This document shows, one piece after another, positions 49,507-59,170 of a DNA stretch of 64,000 nt. Source of the stretch: Saccharomyces uvarum. Its lineage: Eukaryota; Ascomycota; Saccharomycetes; Saccharomycetales; Saccharomycetaceae. Position numbers and translations under genes: made by a program. The stretch lies in assembly GCA_947243795.1 (NCBI GenBank), contig OX365942.1, positions 124,001-188,000 on the forward strand, in the 5' to 3' direction. Position 1 is the stretch's first letter; each line of letters begins with the position of its first letter. The notes beneath the pieces are model-generated. The model was given only the letters and a program-made list of their open reading frames with translations, searched no databases and was not told the origin of the DNA.

Positions 49507-52380
49507 CTATAGTTGGGCAGCGCCATTCTCAGTGGTGATCTTGAACGCCCTCAAGGCGCCTCTCGAGGCCACGTAAAGGGTGGCATATCCTTTACGCTTC
49601 AACGCTTCATCGCCAGCTGTGTAAGTGTAGTCGAGACCACAAACATCACCCATGGGGAAGTATGCGTCGCAGACACCGCAATAGCTGTCAGAATTCTCTT
49701 CATCGACACCGTATATGGGTGCGTTGAACAGATTTCTGTTGCACCTACACTCTACGCTAGGGTTAATGGGGTCCTGCACTTCCCAACCCAGAATATATTC
49801 TTGTCTGAACGAATATATGCCCCTATACTCCGTTAGTCTTAGTAGTGAAACGAGACCCAATTGTGAGGCTATAGCTACACATTGTAGTTCCTTAATATGG
49901 CATACAAAATTTATTCTATTCAGTGCCTGCAGTAACGATTTCGAGGTACAAGTAACAACGCCATCTAGAGGGAAAATGTCATGCTGTGTCGCTGATGTAA
50001 TGATGAGAGGATGCGCTTTCATTAACACTATTCTGTGAGCTGTAGTTACAAGGAAGAACTCGTCGTGCATTTCAGGCAGTTGGTATCCAAGGGGTGAGTC
50101 TTCTGAACCTGGTACCACTGACTCCAATAACCGCTTGACGTTTCTTACATAGTTATGGAACCCCCAGGATTTTTGTGTGTCTGATTTGAGATTAGCACGC
50201 AGTTCGGTATTCCTATATCTGCGTTGGAAACTTGTTAAGTTGTTGCCGGATTCTTCGTTTTCAGAGTCGCTGTTGACTTCACTATCCTCTACGGAGTTCA
50301 GGCGAAGGCTACAGATCTCTGGGTTCTTTAGAACAGTCTTTAAATCTTTGCCTGAAAGCGTTCTCCAATCAGCTGCGGCGTCAGTGTTGTACCATAAGAA
50401 ATTCCCTGACTCGATAATGGGCAGATGGTTTACTGAGCTTAGCGATTTAAACTCTTTTGACGTCTGCAGCTGTCTTCTTGTGTCCATTCTTAGATTGCGA
50501 ACACTTTTATTGAATTCCTTGGAAATATCTTCAATATCGTTCTCTAAATCAGTAAGCTTATAAGTGAAAGGTTCGCAGTTTTTCCTATCAGAATCACTCT
50601 GGTATTGTGATGATCTGTTTCTTCCACTAGGCGTTATCATTTGTGGAAAGGTACTGATGATATCTTTATACTTTGAAAACCCACGATCCGTGGCGCGATA
50701 ATGCTTATGACCAAAATCGTCCCAAAATGTCCACTGCTGTAAATGTGTTTCGCAAGGAACACTCTTAGTCACTGTACTGTTCATATCATCTAAATCACCA
50801 GTATGTAAGATAAGTGCGAATTCCTCTCTACTGTACTCATATTTTATTGAGCCTGTGGTGGTATAATTTCTATCAAATGAGGTGAATCTTAGTGGTATCT
50901 GATCGTCTGGAATTCCTTCTGACGAAGTTAGTCGTAGATCTGTTACAGGAACTTGAAATTGATTGAGTAGTGTACCTATGCCAAAATTCCCTGATAGGTA
51001 TGTGTTATCGCAGTAATACCCTAGTAAGAAATCATCTCGGCAAATAGAATACAGCATATTTTCCTTGAAGCCATCTTGGTAGTTAAGATTCAGTGATTCA
51101 AAATTGTCAACTTTTAAAAAATCATTTTTACTTAGTGGAGTTATCGTCCACAAGTCATCACCAAAAAATTGGGTATCGAGGAAGCTCGTTAAAATACTAG
51201 AATTGTGCTCCTTCATCTTAACAGTAACAACGTTCCCAAATATGGAGCAGTAACTCAACACAATATATCCATTGGAATCTTTTGAATTCGGGACAAAATT
51301 AACACAAGGAACGTTATGGGACGCGGGGAGATCTAGCGGATGAATGCATCTTCTTTCCTTTTCTGTATCCTTGTCAAATGCAAAGACAGTTACACCAGGT
51401 TTGTTATGCCCCACAGCGATATATATTATACCATCCATGTCGATTGCGTCAACACTCCAACAAGATTCTTCTACTCTCAATACCATATATGGATCAACGT
51501 TTATGTATCTTTCTCGACTGTTATCGCTGCCTGCCAAGGTGTCTGAAGTGAATTTATTGAATATTTTAATTACTTTGTAAATTTCCCAAAGGTAAACAAT
51601 CCCATTATCACCACATGCCAATAAGAAATCTTGATGCATAATGTTACAGATTTTTAGGAAATTGACAGAAGATAATATAGGTATATCATTGAATTGTGCA
51701 TCTTTGAATTTCACATAGGAAGAATTACGAGAGTTTCTCACACCTTCATCATCTGGAATTACCACGGGCAATAGAGCATGACAAATCTCTAATGAGGAAG
51801 CGTTTAAAAGCACGTCAAAATTATGAACCTCAATGCTTTGACCAGCAGCCAAGAAAGAATAACTTCCATAAGTCACGAACAAATTGTTCTTGAACTGTAG
51901 GCCACCATATGCAAATCGATTTGTGTATTGGAAAGGTTCGAATTTTAGTGGTATCTCTTGAACAAATAACTTTTCATCTTGTGGTAACAGTAATTCAGCT
52001 GGATTCAAAAGTCTTGGTGGACCCCAAACAGGTTCTAAATTAGATAATGCAGCTTTGGTGTCTTCCAGGAATGTTTTTTTGTATGAATAAGATGAACTGG
52101 GGATTTTCCAAGAAGAATCACGCTCCTCCAAACTGCGCAACCGTTCTTCAATGAACTCTATAGTCTTTGGGTGAAAAGTACAGCCGCTTGAGTTTGGCCA
52201 TTTCAGCTGGTAGTATTTCTTTAACGTTAGCAATTCATTAGTCACATTCCAGCCACCAGAGGCCAAGAACACCTCAGAATCAAAGCACTCTCTCGTCGAT
52301 ATAGTTCTTTGTATGATGGGGCGGGATTTTAGCCATCTTGTAAAAGGATCGTCAGTTTCATTGGGAAACTGAGGGGGCAT
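49507..52380 (-). CDS. CRT10: Crt10, regulator of ribonucleotide reductase gene expression
   Basis: 957 residues from ATG 52380, the length of YOL063C; three further upstream codons are open but have no ATG. Crt10 loss raises RNR2/RNR3 expression and hydroxyurea resistance; the biochemical role is unclear. The N-terminal half has a beta-propeller-like flow of short strands (ETLYLWEIYKVIKIF-like and CWSVDAIDMDGIIYIAVGHNK). The middle is acidic and disordered, and the C-terminal part has two Cys pairs (CRCN and YCGVCDAYF) that could bind metal. Only orthology supports the name. Confidence 0.93.
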   Translation of the reverse strand: MPPQFPNETDDPFTRWLKSRPIIQRTISTRECFDSEVFLASGGWNVTNELLTLKKYYQLKWPNSSGCTFHPKTIEFIEERLRSLEERDSSWKIPSSSYSYKKTFLEDTKAALSNLEPVWGPPRLLNPAELLLPQDEKLFVQEIPLKFEPFQYTNRFAYGGLQFKNNLFVTYGSYSFLAAGQSIEVHNFDVLLNASSLEICHALLPVVIPDDEGVRNSRNSSYVKFKDAQFNDIPILSSVNFLKICNIMHQDFLLACGDNGIVYLWEIYKVIKIFNKFTSDTLAGSDNSRERYINVDPYMVLRVEESCWSVDAIDMDGIIYIAVGHNKPGVTVFAFDKDTEKERRCIHPLDLPASHNVPCVNFVPNSKDSNGYIVLSYCSIFGNVVTVKMKEHNSSILTSFLDTQFFGDDLWTITPLSKNDFLKVDNFESLNLNYQDGFKENMLYSICRDDFLLGYYCDNTYLSGNFGIGTLLNQFQVPVTDLRLTSSEGIPDDQIPLRFTSFDRNYTTTGSIKYEYSREEFALILHTGDLDDMNSTVTKSVPCETHLQQWTFWDDFGHKHYRATDRGFSKYKDIISTFPQMITPSGRNRSSQYQSDSDRKNCEPFTYKLTDLENDIEDISKEFNKSVRNLRMDTRRQLQTSKEFKSLSSVNHLPIIESGNFLWYNTDAAADWRTLSGKDLKTVLKNPEICSLRLNSVEDSEVNSDSENEESGNNLTSFQRRYRNTELRANLKSDTQKSWGFHNYVRNVKRLLESVVPGSEDSPLGYQLPEMHDEFFLVTTAHRIVLMKAHPLIITSATQHDIFPLDGVVTCTSKSLLQALNRINFVCHIKELQCVAIASQLGLVSLLRLTEYRGIYSFRQEYILGWEVQDPINPSVECRCNRNLFNAPIYGVDEENSDSYCGVCDAYFPMGDVCGLDYTYTAGDEALKRKGYATLYVASRGALRAFKITTENGAAQL

Positions 52381-52622
52381 TGTCTTCAAAGCAAGTATTG
52401 TTCGAGCCTAGGGAATACCAGTGCCTCTTAATTGCGCTGTTAGAATCAATTTCTTTGACCTATTGTTTACGTGCTGGAATTTTTCCCTGCCTTTTTTTTC
52501 AAAGACGAAATCAAATCCCTATAGTAGTAATAATAACGTCAACTAATATTAATAGGAGTAAACGTACTTTGAAAAATGTGGATGTTCATTAATAATAAGT
52601 ATATATTCATATAAGACGCGAT

Positions 52623-54089
52623 TTAGTATCTAACTTCGTAAGAACCTGATTTCGATATATATTTGATCCACTTTACAGCACGATGCTTACTATCTCTGGA
52701 AGAGATAGTAAAATACCGTACGACCAGCCCCGAATTACTAAACATCATCACTTCGAAATCCAAAGACATTGGGGGTCTCGTCCACTGTTGCAGGCTCAGT
52801 TGGGTGGTGTCACTCGTAGATACGGTAACTGCACTCAAAGTGTTCTCGGTCAACCCATTGAACTTGTTGAATCTCCAAATCATTGCGTTCTCCTCCGGGA
52901 CGAACTTACAATTACCATTAGAAACGCTTATTTTACAATCCACGGTGCTTGGTGGCACAGGGATATGCAATATCACATCCTTAGCGCAGAGTTTCCCTGG
53001 GAATAATGATTTCAAGGTTATCCTGTAATCAACCTCGTTATCTCTTGTAGAATGCGCTACAATGGGTGTAATCTTGAAGGGCAAGTTTATATTGTCTCGT
53101 ACGTGGTATTTCATCAATTCCATTGAACCGTCCGGTGGGACGAATTCGATAATATGGTTTTTGTTGAATTTCTCAATCGACACGCATTCGTGGAACTTGC
53201 AATCCTCCAATAAAACACTGCCCGCAGCAGCCTTGGGGAAACAATTTTTGTTTTCAAAATCGTTATGAGAATGTTCGTCCTGTTGTGATAGCCAGTTTTT
53301 CTGGTCTTCGGATTGCATTCCCAAAGAATCATTCAATCCAAATCTGCAAACCGGAGTCCCATTCAGATGCGTGGTAATATCTATAGTCCCGTCAACATAT
53401 GATTTCAAGATGGATCCGTCTCTAGAAACCAGTATGTTCATTCTCTCATTGACATACAAAAACACTTCGTCTTTCTTGTGTATTATCCCCTTGGGCCTCC
53501 AGGAAATCTTGTTACCATCGGAGAAGTCGGAATGCGAATCTCCCTGGCCTAGGAAACTACTGCTTCTCTTTTTCAAAAATTTGGGGAAATGTAGTTCACC
53601 CCCCACGGAACTGGGAGACGACGTGGAAGACAGCATGTCAATGCTATCAGGGCTCTCCAACACATTTCTCACGGGTTTCACAGACATCTGAGCTATCACA
53701 GAGTTCAATTCCGTGTCAATGGGAATCCCGTTCCCGCCCAACATGATATCCAGCATCTCGTGCACTATCATGAACTCCTCTTTCAATGCCTCCTCTCTAT
53801 CCAATCGGTACGCATTCATCACCGAATCGAGCTTGTATAAGAATTCCCAGATAGCCGCACTGTTGGCATTGCTCCTCGTAATAGTCACCAGCCACATATT
53901 GTCCCCACGCCTCGACCGGATGTGGTGGAACGTAGTAGATCCCAGCGTCAACACGGGCGATCTGACATCCAGATTGTTGATCACTTGCACTCGGAATATA
54001 TCGGATATGGACCGCTTCAACGAGTTCTTGAAGAACTTGTTTAGAATAAGCTCGCCTCTTGACGAGTATACCAGCACCCCACTAATCAT
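52623..54089 (-). CDS. APM4: Apm4, mu subunit of the AP-2 adaptor
   Basis: 488 residues, against 491 for YOL062C. Apm4 is the medium chain of the endocytic AP-2 complex. The N-terminal longin-like domain begins MISGVLVYSSRGELILNKFF and spans about residues 1-145; a Ser-rich linker carries PSSVGGELHFPKF; and the C-terminal mu-homology domain (about 205-488, SWRPKGIIHKKDEVFLYVNE onward) binds cargo. It ends YISKSGSYEVRY, as expected for the family. It is divergent from PRS5 across 250 bp. Confidence 0.96.
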   Translation of the reverse strand: MISGVLVYSSRGELILNKFFKNSLKRSISDIFRVQVINNLDVRSPVLTLGSTTFHHIRSRRGDNMWLVTITRSNANSAAIWEFLYKLDSVMNAYRLDREEALKEEFMIVHEMLDIMLGGNGIPIDTELNSVIAQMSVKPVRNVLESPDSIDMLSSTSSPSSVGGELHFPKFLKKRSSSFLGQGDSHSDFSDGNKISWRPKGIIHKKDEVFLYVNERMNILVSRDGSILKSYVDGTIDITTHLNGTPVCRFGLNDSLGMQSEDQKNWLSQQDEHSHNDFENKNCFPKAAAGSVLLEDCKFHECVSIEKFNKNHIIEFVPPDGSMELMKYHVRDNINLPFKITPIVAHSTRDNEVDYRITLKSLFPGKLCAKDVILHIPVPPSTVDCKISVSNGNCKFVPEENAMIWRFNKFNGLTENTLSAVTVSTSDTTQLSLQQWTRPPMSLDFEVMMFSNSGLVVRYFTISSRDSKHRAVKWIKYISKSGSYEVRY

Positions 54090-54210
54090 TCCTCACCATA
54101 ATATCCGAGCATCTCCCTCTTCAACTATCCATAAGGCCTCTATGCCCCATCTTTGGGTTCTCCTATAGTAATATTAAAGGAAAAGATGGATGTTACCCTT
54201 CGTCCGCGAC

Positions 54211-54222
54211 TGAAAAAATTTT
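54211..54222 (+). promoter_or_regulatory. RRPE motif before PRS5
   Basis: TGAAAAAATTTT, an exact RRPE, 129 bp before the PRS5 ATG; a PAC-like GAGATGAGC (one base off GCGATGAGC) follows near 54264. PRPP synthesis genes share expression with ribosome biogenesis, so this arrangement is plausible. Confidence 0.6.
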
Positions 54223-54339
54223 TTGGCAAATAAGTGGCAGCGATTAAGTGAAGAAGGCTGAATGAGATGAGCGTGAGATGGAGGGACGTATAGCTTTGCT
54301 GGAGGCTGTTAGGAGGCTAGGAACGTAGTGTGCATATCT

Positions 54340-55821
54340 ATGAGTAATATTGTTGTCTTTGGAGGGGACTCACACCCCGAGCTGGTGACCAAGATCTGTG
54401 AGAATTTAGACATTCATCCTTTGCAAGTGGAATTGGGGAAGTTTTCTAATGGGGAGACGAGCATTGCCCTGCGTGAATCTGTTCGTGAGAAGGATGTGTA
54501 TATCATCCAGAGCGGGTGCGGCCAAGTGAATGACACACTTATGCAGCTGTTAATCCTAATCAGTGCTTGTAAGTCTGCGTCTGCTTCGAGGGTCACTGCG
54601 GTAATGCCGTATCTCTGCTACTCGAGACAGCCTGATATCCCATACACTGCCACGGGTGCCCCCATCATTTCCAAGCCCAAGGAGAGCTACACTTTTGAAT
54701 CGCATCCAGGCACCCCGGTGTCTTCTTCGTTGATGACGCAAAGACCGGGTGCTGAAAGTTCGTTGAAGAGCTTGGATAGTGCTATACGATCCACTATCAA
54801 TCTAGAAAATCCGCAACCTATCAGGACGCCAAACACCAACGCCACGGCGAACAACTTCGACATTAAAAAGACGCTTTCGTTTTCTAGAATCCCCATGATT
54901 CCTGGTGGTAAATTACAAAACACGAGCAACAGCAAGGATGCAGGTGAATTGTTCAACGCTCAAAATGCAGGTTATAAATTATGGGTAGTACAAGCCGGTA
55001 CTTTGATTGCTCATTTGTTGAGCGCTGCGGGCGCTGACCATGTGATCACCATGGATCTGCATGATCCACAATTTCCAGGGTTTTTCGATATCCCAGTGGA
55101 TAATCTTTACTGCAAACCAATTGCTCAAAATTATATCCAGCACCGCATTCCAGATTACCAGGATGCGGTGATTGTTTCTCCAGATGCTGGTGGTGCCAAG
55201 AGGGCCACCGCAATCGCAGACGCCCTAGAATTATCGTTTGCTTTGATTCATAAAGAGAGAAGGTCTCAGTTACTAAAGGGTCCTCCGGATGCTACATTGA
55301 CCTCAGGCGGTTCGTTGCCTGTATCTCCAAGACCGTTGGTGACGACGCTTGTATCTTCTCAAAACATGACTACGTCAATTGCCACGGGTGTTGCAGCTCT
55401 AGAAATGAAAAAAACAACATCAACCTCTTCCACTTCATCCCAATCCTCCAATTCATCCAAATTTGTCCAGACCACTATGCTTGTTGGTGACGTTAGAAAC
55501 AAGGTGTGCATTATCGTGGACGATTTAGTAGATACTTCATACACTATCACAAGAGCAGCCAAATTATTGAAGGACCAAGGTTCCACCAAAGTTTACGCTC
55601 TGATTACACACGGTATCTTTTCTGGGGATGCGCTAGAGAGAATCGGTCAGAGTAGTATAGATAAGCTGATTATCTCTAATACCGTTCCTCAAGACAGAAC
55701 CATACAATTCCTGGGCAAGGAAAGAGTGGACGTTATTGATGTTTCTTGCATAATAGGTGAAGCTATCAGAAGAATCCATAATGGTGAGTCCATTTCTATG
55801 TTGTTCGAGCATGGTTGGTAG
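54340..55821 (+). CDS. PRS5: Prs5, phosphoribosyl-pyrophosphate synthetase subunit
   Basis: 493 residues from ATG 54340 ([16 protein letters not shown]), close to the 496 of YOL061W; a four-codon longer reading begins at GTG and is rejected. Prs5 makes PRPP with its partner subunits for nucleotide, histidine and tryptophan synthesis. The N-terminal synthetase part ([15 protein letters not shown]-type) is interrupted after [13 protein letters not shown] by the long non-homologous insertion typical of Prs5, and a second Ser/Thr-rich insertion lies near residues 320-385. Conserved segments include [30 protein letters not shown] and the PRPP-binding loop [13 protein letters not shown]. Confidence 0.96.
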   Translation: MSNIVVFGGDSHPELVTKICENLDIHPLQVELGKFSNGETSIALRESVREKDVYIIQSGCGQVNDTLMQLLILISACKSASASRVTAVMPYLCYSRQPDIPYTATGAPIISKPKESYTFESHPGTPVSSSLMTQRPGAESSLKSLDSAIRSTINLENPQPIRTPNTNATANNFDIKKTLSFSRIPMIPGGKLQNTSNSKDAGELFNAQNAGYKLWVVQAGTLIAHLLSAAGADHVITMDLHDPQFPGFFDIPVDNLYCKPIAQNYIQHRIPDYQDAVIVSPDAGGAKRATAIADALELSFALIHKERRSQLLKGPPDATLTSGGSLPVSPRPLVTTLVSSQNMTTSIATGVAALEMKKTTSTSSTSSQSSNSSKFVQTTMLVGDVRNKVCIIVDDLVDTSYTITRAAKLLKDQGSTKVYALITHGIFSGDALERIGQSSIDKLIISNTVPQDRTIQFLGKERVDVIDVSCIIGEAIRRIHNGESISMLFEHGW

Positions 55822-56046
55822 GGCCATCGATATATTTTTTTCCTTATTGAGAAAATTAAGGAAATGTGTCCAGATAGTTTACGTATAATATTTCTACTTT
55901 TTTCTTGTTTACTATTATGTATTAAAACATTATATTTATAGGTTTGAAAAGCAAAAAAAAGTAATTCTTTCTTTATAATTGGCGAGAGAACCTCAATTTT
56001 TTCCCCTGTTTCATGCATATTTATAGTCTAATAATGAAGATGTGTT

Positions 56047-58188
56047 TTACCTTTTCATGGTTGGCGAAGATCCATTAACTTCAAAATTGGAACCTCTTGA
56101 ACTCACGTAATTGGAACGGTCGTTGTTGTTATTGTCGTTGTTGAATTTATTCTTGATACTGGAAAATAAACTCGTTTCTGAACTTAAACTTCCTCTGTCA
56201 TCAGTCGGGTTTGAATTTTCTCGATCAGTCTTGTAATTACCATTATCACTTCTAGATTCGTCCCAATCCTTAGCGGGGCCAATGATTGTCTTGGGAACAC
56301 CCTTGACTGTGATCACTGATTCCACAATACCGTTTTTGGTGTTTTGGTACGAAGACGAGATCGTGACGTTTTGGTTTTCGTTGAGATGATCTGCGCCAGA
56401 ATTCGGAATTGTTATGCTATCGGGACTGTTACCTGTGGTGTTTGTCGACGTAGTGACTCTTGTTGGTTCGCCTGACCGTTGAGTATGGAGAATGGCTTGA
56501 CGAGACAGTTCGGCATGATCACTTAACAGTTGGTTTTCTTCAGTGGTGAGTGACCTATCTCTGGATAGAGGTGGTGTATCTGGTTCTTTGCTAGGTTGGG
56601 GAGTCAGGGTGGTGATAATAGTAGGAACATTGGAAGGTTTTTTGATGGTGACGAAGGATTTATTAACATTCAGCGGATTAGACGCTAGATTCGAAGGTAT
56701 GATGACGCTATGTTCCGTTGGTTGGGGGGTCGGGGATGATAAAGCCAATCTTGACGCGGCATTCAGGGCCGAATCGGGTTTATCTATTCCGCCATTGAGT
56801 TTCTTTCGGTTCCCAAGTTTAGTGTCCAAAGGCAGTGGTTGGTGTTCAGATGGGTGGTTTGAGGTAGAGGGGGATAAAAGCGGGGAAGACTCGTCAGTTT
56901 GGTCGACAGTTCGATGGTCCTTGTGGGAGTTGGTGTACAAATGGTGCAGATAAGAGGTGATGTGTCTTTTGCTCAAGGGGCCCGGTTGTTGTCTCATGAT
57001 GTGTTGATGCATATCCACGAACACGTCGGACTCGTCTACAATCTCTTCGCCGATCAATTCCTCGATAACGTCTTCCAAAGTCAAAACACCAATGGCGCCA
57101 TGAGAGGAACCCGGTTCTTTGCTGACAACACACATGTGGGCTTTACCCTCCTGGAAATAGTTCAAAATGTTCAAGCAAGAAGTCTTTGGAGAGGTTTCGG
57201 GCAGTGTGGCCAGAGGGAAATGGGAGATGGGCAGGCAATCATCAGGGTCGTAGGAGATAAGGACGCGGACCAGGAGCATTCCGATGAAGTTGTTTGATTC
57301 ATTGGGTAAGAAAATCGGGATTCTGGAAAAGCCCGAGTTGAAGATCTTTTCGACGGTTTTGTCGTCCAAGATGGTGTCGGCACTCATCGTGAAGACGTTT
57401 TCGATCGGGGTCATGATCTCCTCGACTTTCTTCTCCTTCAGGTCCAAAACGGCAGAGATGATGGTGACTTCGTCCTGGGTCAACCGTTCCACACCCATGG
57501 TTCTGTGCAAAGTGACCAAGGTTTTCAACCCGGACTTTTTGTACATGGTACCGTGGTCCTCACCTAGCATAAAGTCCAGCAGAGTGGCAATCGGGTACGC
57601 CACCGGGTACATCGCGTACATAAGGACGAGGACAAAGGGACAGAAGAAGGCACCGACTTGCAGCCCGTACTTGACACAGACACTCTGTGGAATGATCTCG
57701 CCAAAGATCACAATCAGAATCGTGGACAGGAAGACGGCTTTCCAACCACCCCCAAGACACCTGTCCAGGACAATAGGCAGGGTTTCATTGGTGATGACGT
57801 TGGAGAGAAGCAGCGTGACCAGGACCCAGTGCTTGCCCTTCGATATCAGGTTGAGCACACGGTTGGCCAGCCTCTTCTCGGAGTGCGAGCCCGACGTGCT
57901 GATGACTTTCAAGTACACTTCGTCCTGGCCCATCAGCGCAAGCGTCAGCCCAGCAAAGACCCCACCCAGCAAGACCAGGATGGCAGAGATGAAATAGTAC
58001 GTGGTGAGAGCACCCTCGCCGCCGGGGCTAGGGTCGGCGTTGACGCCGTCTCTTGTACCAAACCCGTGCGACCTAGAAACCAACGGGAGCGAGTATATCT
58101 TGGGGATGGTGAAGATGTGGTACAGGAACATGTACAGCCAATGAGGGGCGCCAGATCGTGATCTGGACCGTAGCGACAATAACGACAT
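56047..58188 (-). CDS. MAM3: Mam3, CNNM/CorC-like vacuolar membrane protein
   Basis: 713 residues, against about 706 for YOL060C. Mam3 is a vacuolar protein of the CNNM/ACDP family implicated in metal homeostasis, mainly manganese and magnesium. The N-terminus has a hydrophobic start, then a DUF21 region with about four membrane segments (about residues 60-210; VLLGGVFAGLTLALMGQDE, then TLLLSNVITNETLPIVLD). A CBS pair follows (about 255-400; EIMTPIENVFTMSAD and GFSRIPIFL), and the C-terminal 300 residues are Ser/Thr/Asn-rich and disordered. The 5' end (minus strand) is GC-rich (38 of 60 in 58021-58080) and the 3' end is not (21 of 60 in 56101-56160). Confidence 0.95.
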   Translation of the reverse strand: MSLLSLRSRSRSGAPHWLYMFLYHIFTIPKIYSLPLVSRSHGFGTRDGVNADPSPGGEGALTTYYFISAILVLLGGVFAGLTLALMGQDEVYLKVISTSGSHSEKRLANRVLNLISKGKHWVLVTLLLSNVITNETLPIVLDRCLGGGWKAVFLSTILIVIFGEIIPQSVCVKYGLQVGAFFCPFVLVLMYAMYPVAYPIATLLDFMLGEDHGTMYKKSGLKTLVTLHRTMGVERLTQDEVTIISAVLDLKEKKVEEIMTPIENVFTMSADTILDDKTVEKIFNSGFSRIPIFLPNESNNFIGMLLVRVLISYDPDDCLPISHFPLATLPETSPKTSCLNILNYFQEGKAHMCVVSKEPGSSHGAIGVLTLEDVIEELIGEEIVDESDVFVDMHQHIMRQQPGPLSKRHITSYLHHLYTNSHKDHRTVDQTDESSPLLSPSTSNHPSEHQPLPLDTKLGNRKKLNGGIDKPDSALNAASRLALSSPTPQPTEHSVIIPSNLASNPLNVNKSFVTIKKPSNVPTIITTLTPQPSKEPDTPPLSRDRSLTTEENQLLSDHAELSRQAILHTQRSGEPTRVTTSTNTTGNSPDSITIPNSGADHLNENQNVTISSSYQNTKNGIVESVITVKGVPKTIIGPAKDWDESRSDNGNYKTDRENSNPTDDRGSLSSETSLFSSIKNKFNNDNNNNDRSNYVSSRGSNFEVNGSSPTMKR

Positions 58189-58498
58189 ATATGGCGGAGC
58201 AGTGAGCGTTTGGTGACAGTAGCAGCAGACGTGGAGGCAGCAGAGAAGTACGTGGTGACAATACCGATTCTTTCTTCAAGGCACTGTGCACTGCGCAACG
58301 AACAGGAATGCAATACAAACATTAGCTAACGTCCCTTTTTCCCACCCATCATCATCAACTGTAAAACTCAAAAAGAAAGAAAAAAACCGAAAAAAGAAAG
58401 AAACACAAGCCCTAACTATGGCAGCCAACCGCATATGAACCCTAACAAAACAGCATCGCAACCCTATGTCATGTGTCACCTCCCACGGACCCAAACTC

Positions 58499-58514
58499 CG
58501 GTTATAAAACCGGA
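58499..58514. repeat. 16-bp palindromic element around TATAA
   Basis: CCGGTT (58499-58504) and AACCGG (58509-58514) are exact inverted arms around ATAA, so the element reads CCGGTTATAAAACCGG. It contains inverted CGG half-sites of the Zn-cluster type with 8-bp spacing and a TATA-like core in both orientations. Confidence 0.5.
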
Positions 58515-58947
58515 ACACCCGAGCACCCGCGCCTTCCTCAACCCAGTCACCGCCGCGTAGGCCCGTGTGCGATGAGCTATCCCTGAGCCATCACCCACCC
58601 CCACCCGATGACAGCAATTCGGGAGAGCGAAAAATAAAACTGGAGCATGAAAGCGCCATCACCATCATCCATCGTAATCCGCATCGCCATCATGCAAGTG
58701 CACATCTCTAAGGATTCAGTCATCATTGTCAGGTCCTGTGCCCCTTCACATGATGAGAGAGATTGGGTATGCCCGAAACAATATGGCGACGATGGAATTT
58801 CCATTGTTATATTACGCTTTTGCGCCGAGGCGCTGATGGCTTGGTGAGGGGAACTGTGATTATTTCACGGACCCATTGTGATTGTTATTCCGATTTATCT
58901 ATTGTTCTGTATTCTGTACTACGCTGTCATTCCAGTTTACTACTATA

Positions 58948-59098
58948 TTTTTTGGTTTTTTTTTTTCTTGCCTTTTTTTCTTGGTAGTTTTTTTTTTTCA
59001 CAAGGTTTTTTTTTTCACTCTTAAGTTTTTTCTTGGGTTTATCCTTGGGTTCTTCTTTCTGCTCCTTTAGATTATTTTTTTTTTTTATATATTTAATT
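58948..59098 (+). repeat. Poly(T)-rich tract upstream of GPD2
   Basis: About 150 bp in which T-runs of 7 to 12 are broken only by short G/C interruptions. Such tracts exclude nucleosomes and are frequent before strong yeast genes. The open frame through it that runs into GPD2 has no ATG and is not coding. Confidence 0.8.
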
Positions 59099-59170
59099 TT
59101 AAGTTTACGTATTTTATTAGATTCAATTCTCTTTTCCTTTCCTTTCCTTCGCTTCCCCCCTTCCTTATCC

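Larger units (their letters stand above)
58189..59170. promoter_or_regulatory. Divergent MAM3/GPD2 intergenic region
   Basis: 982 bp. The half nearer MAM3 is C-rich on the plus strand and includes a perfect palindrome around a TATA-like core (58499-58514) and CACCCACCCCCACCC near 58590-58605, a loose Rap1-like C-rich motif. The half nearer GPD2 is dominated by T-runs (58948-59098) ending in TATATATT (59086-59093), a plausible TATA for GPD2 about 80 bp before its ATG. A single CCCCT stress-element core is near 58741. No gene seen. Confidence 0.6.

Noticed and set aside
57284-57997. 237-codon plus-strand frame antisense to MAM3
   Set aside because: A shadow of the GC-rich 5' part of MAM3; no domain and no conservation argument.
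59033-59170. Upstream extension of GPD2 through the poly(T) region
   Set aside because: It opens with TTG rather than ATG, and its Phe/Leu-rich product is what T-runs encode.
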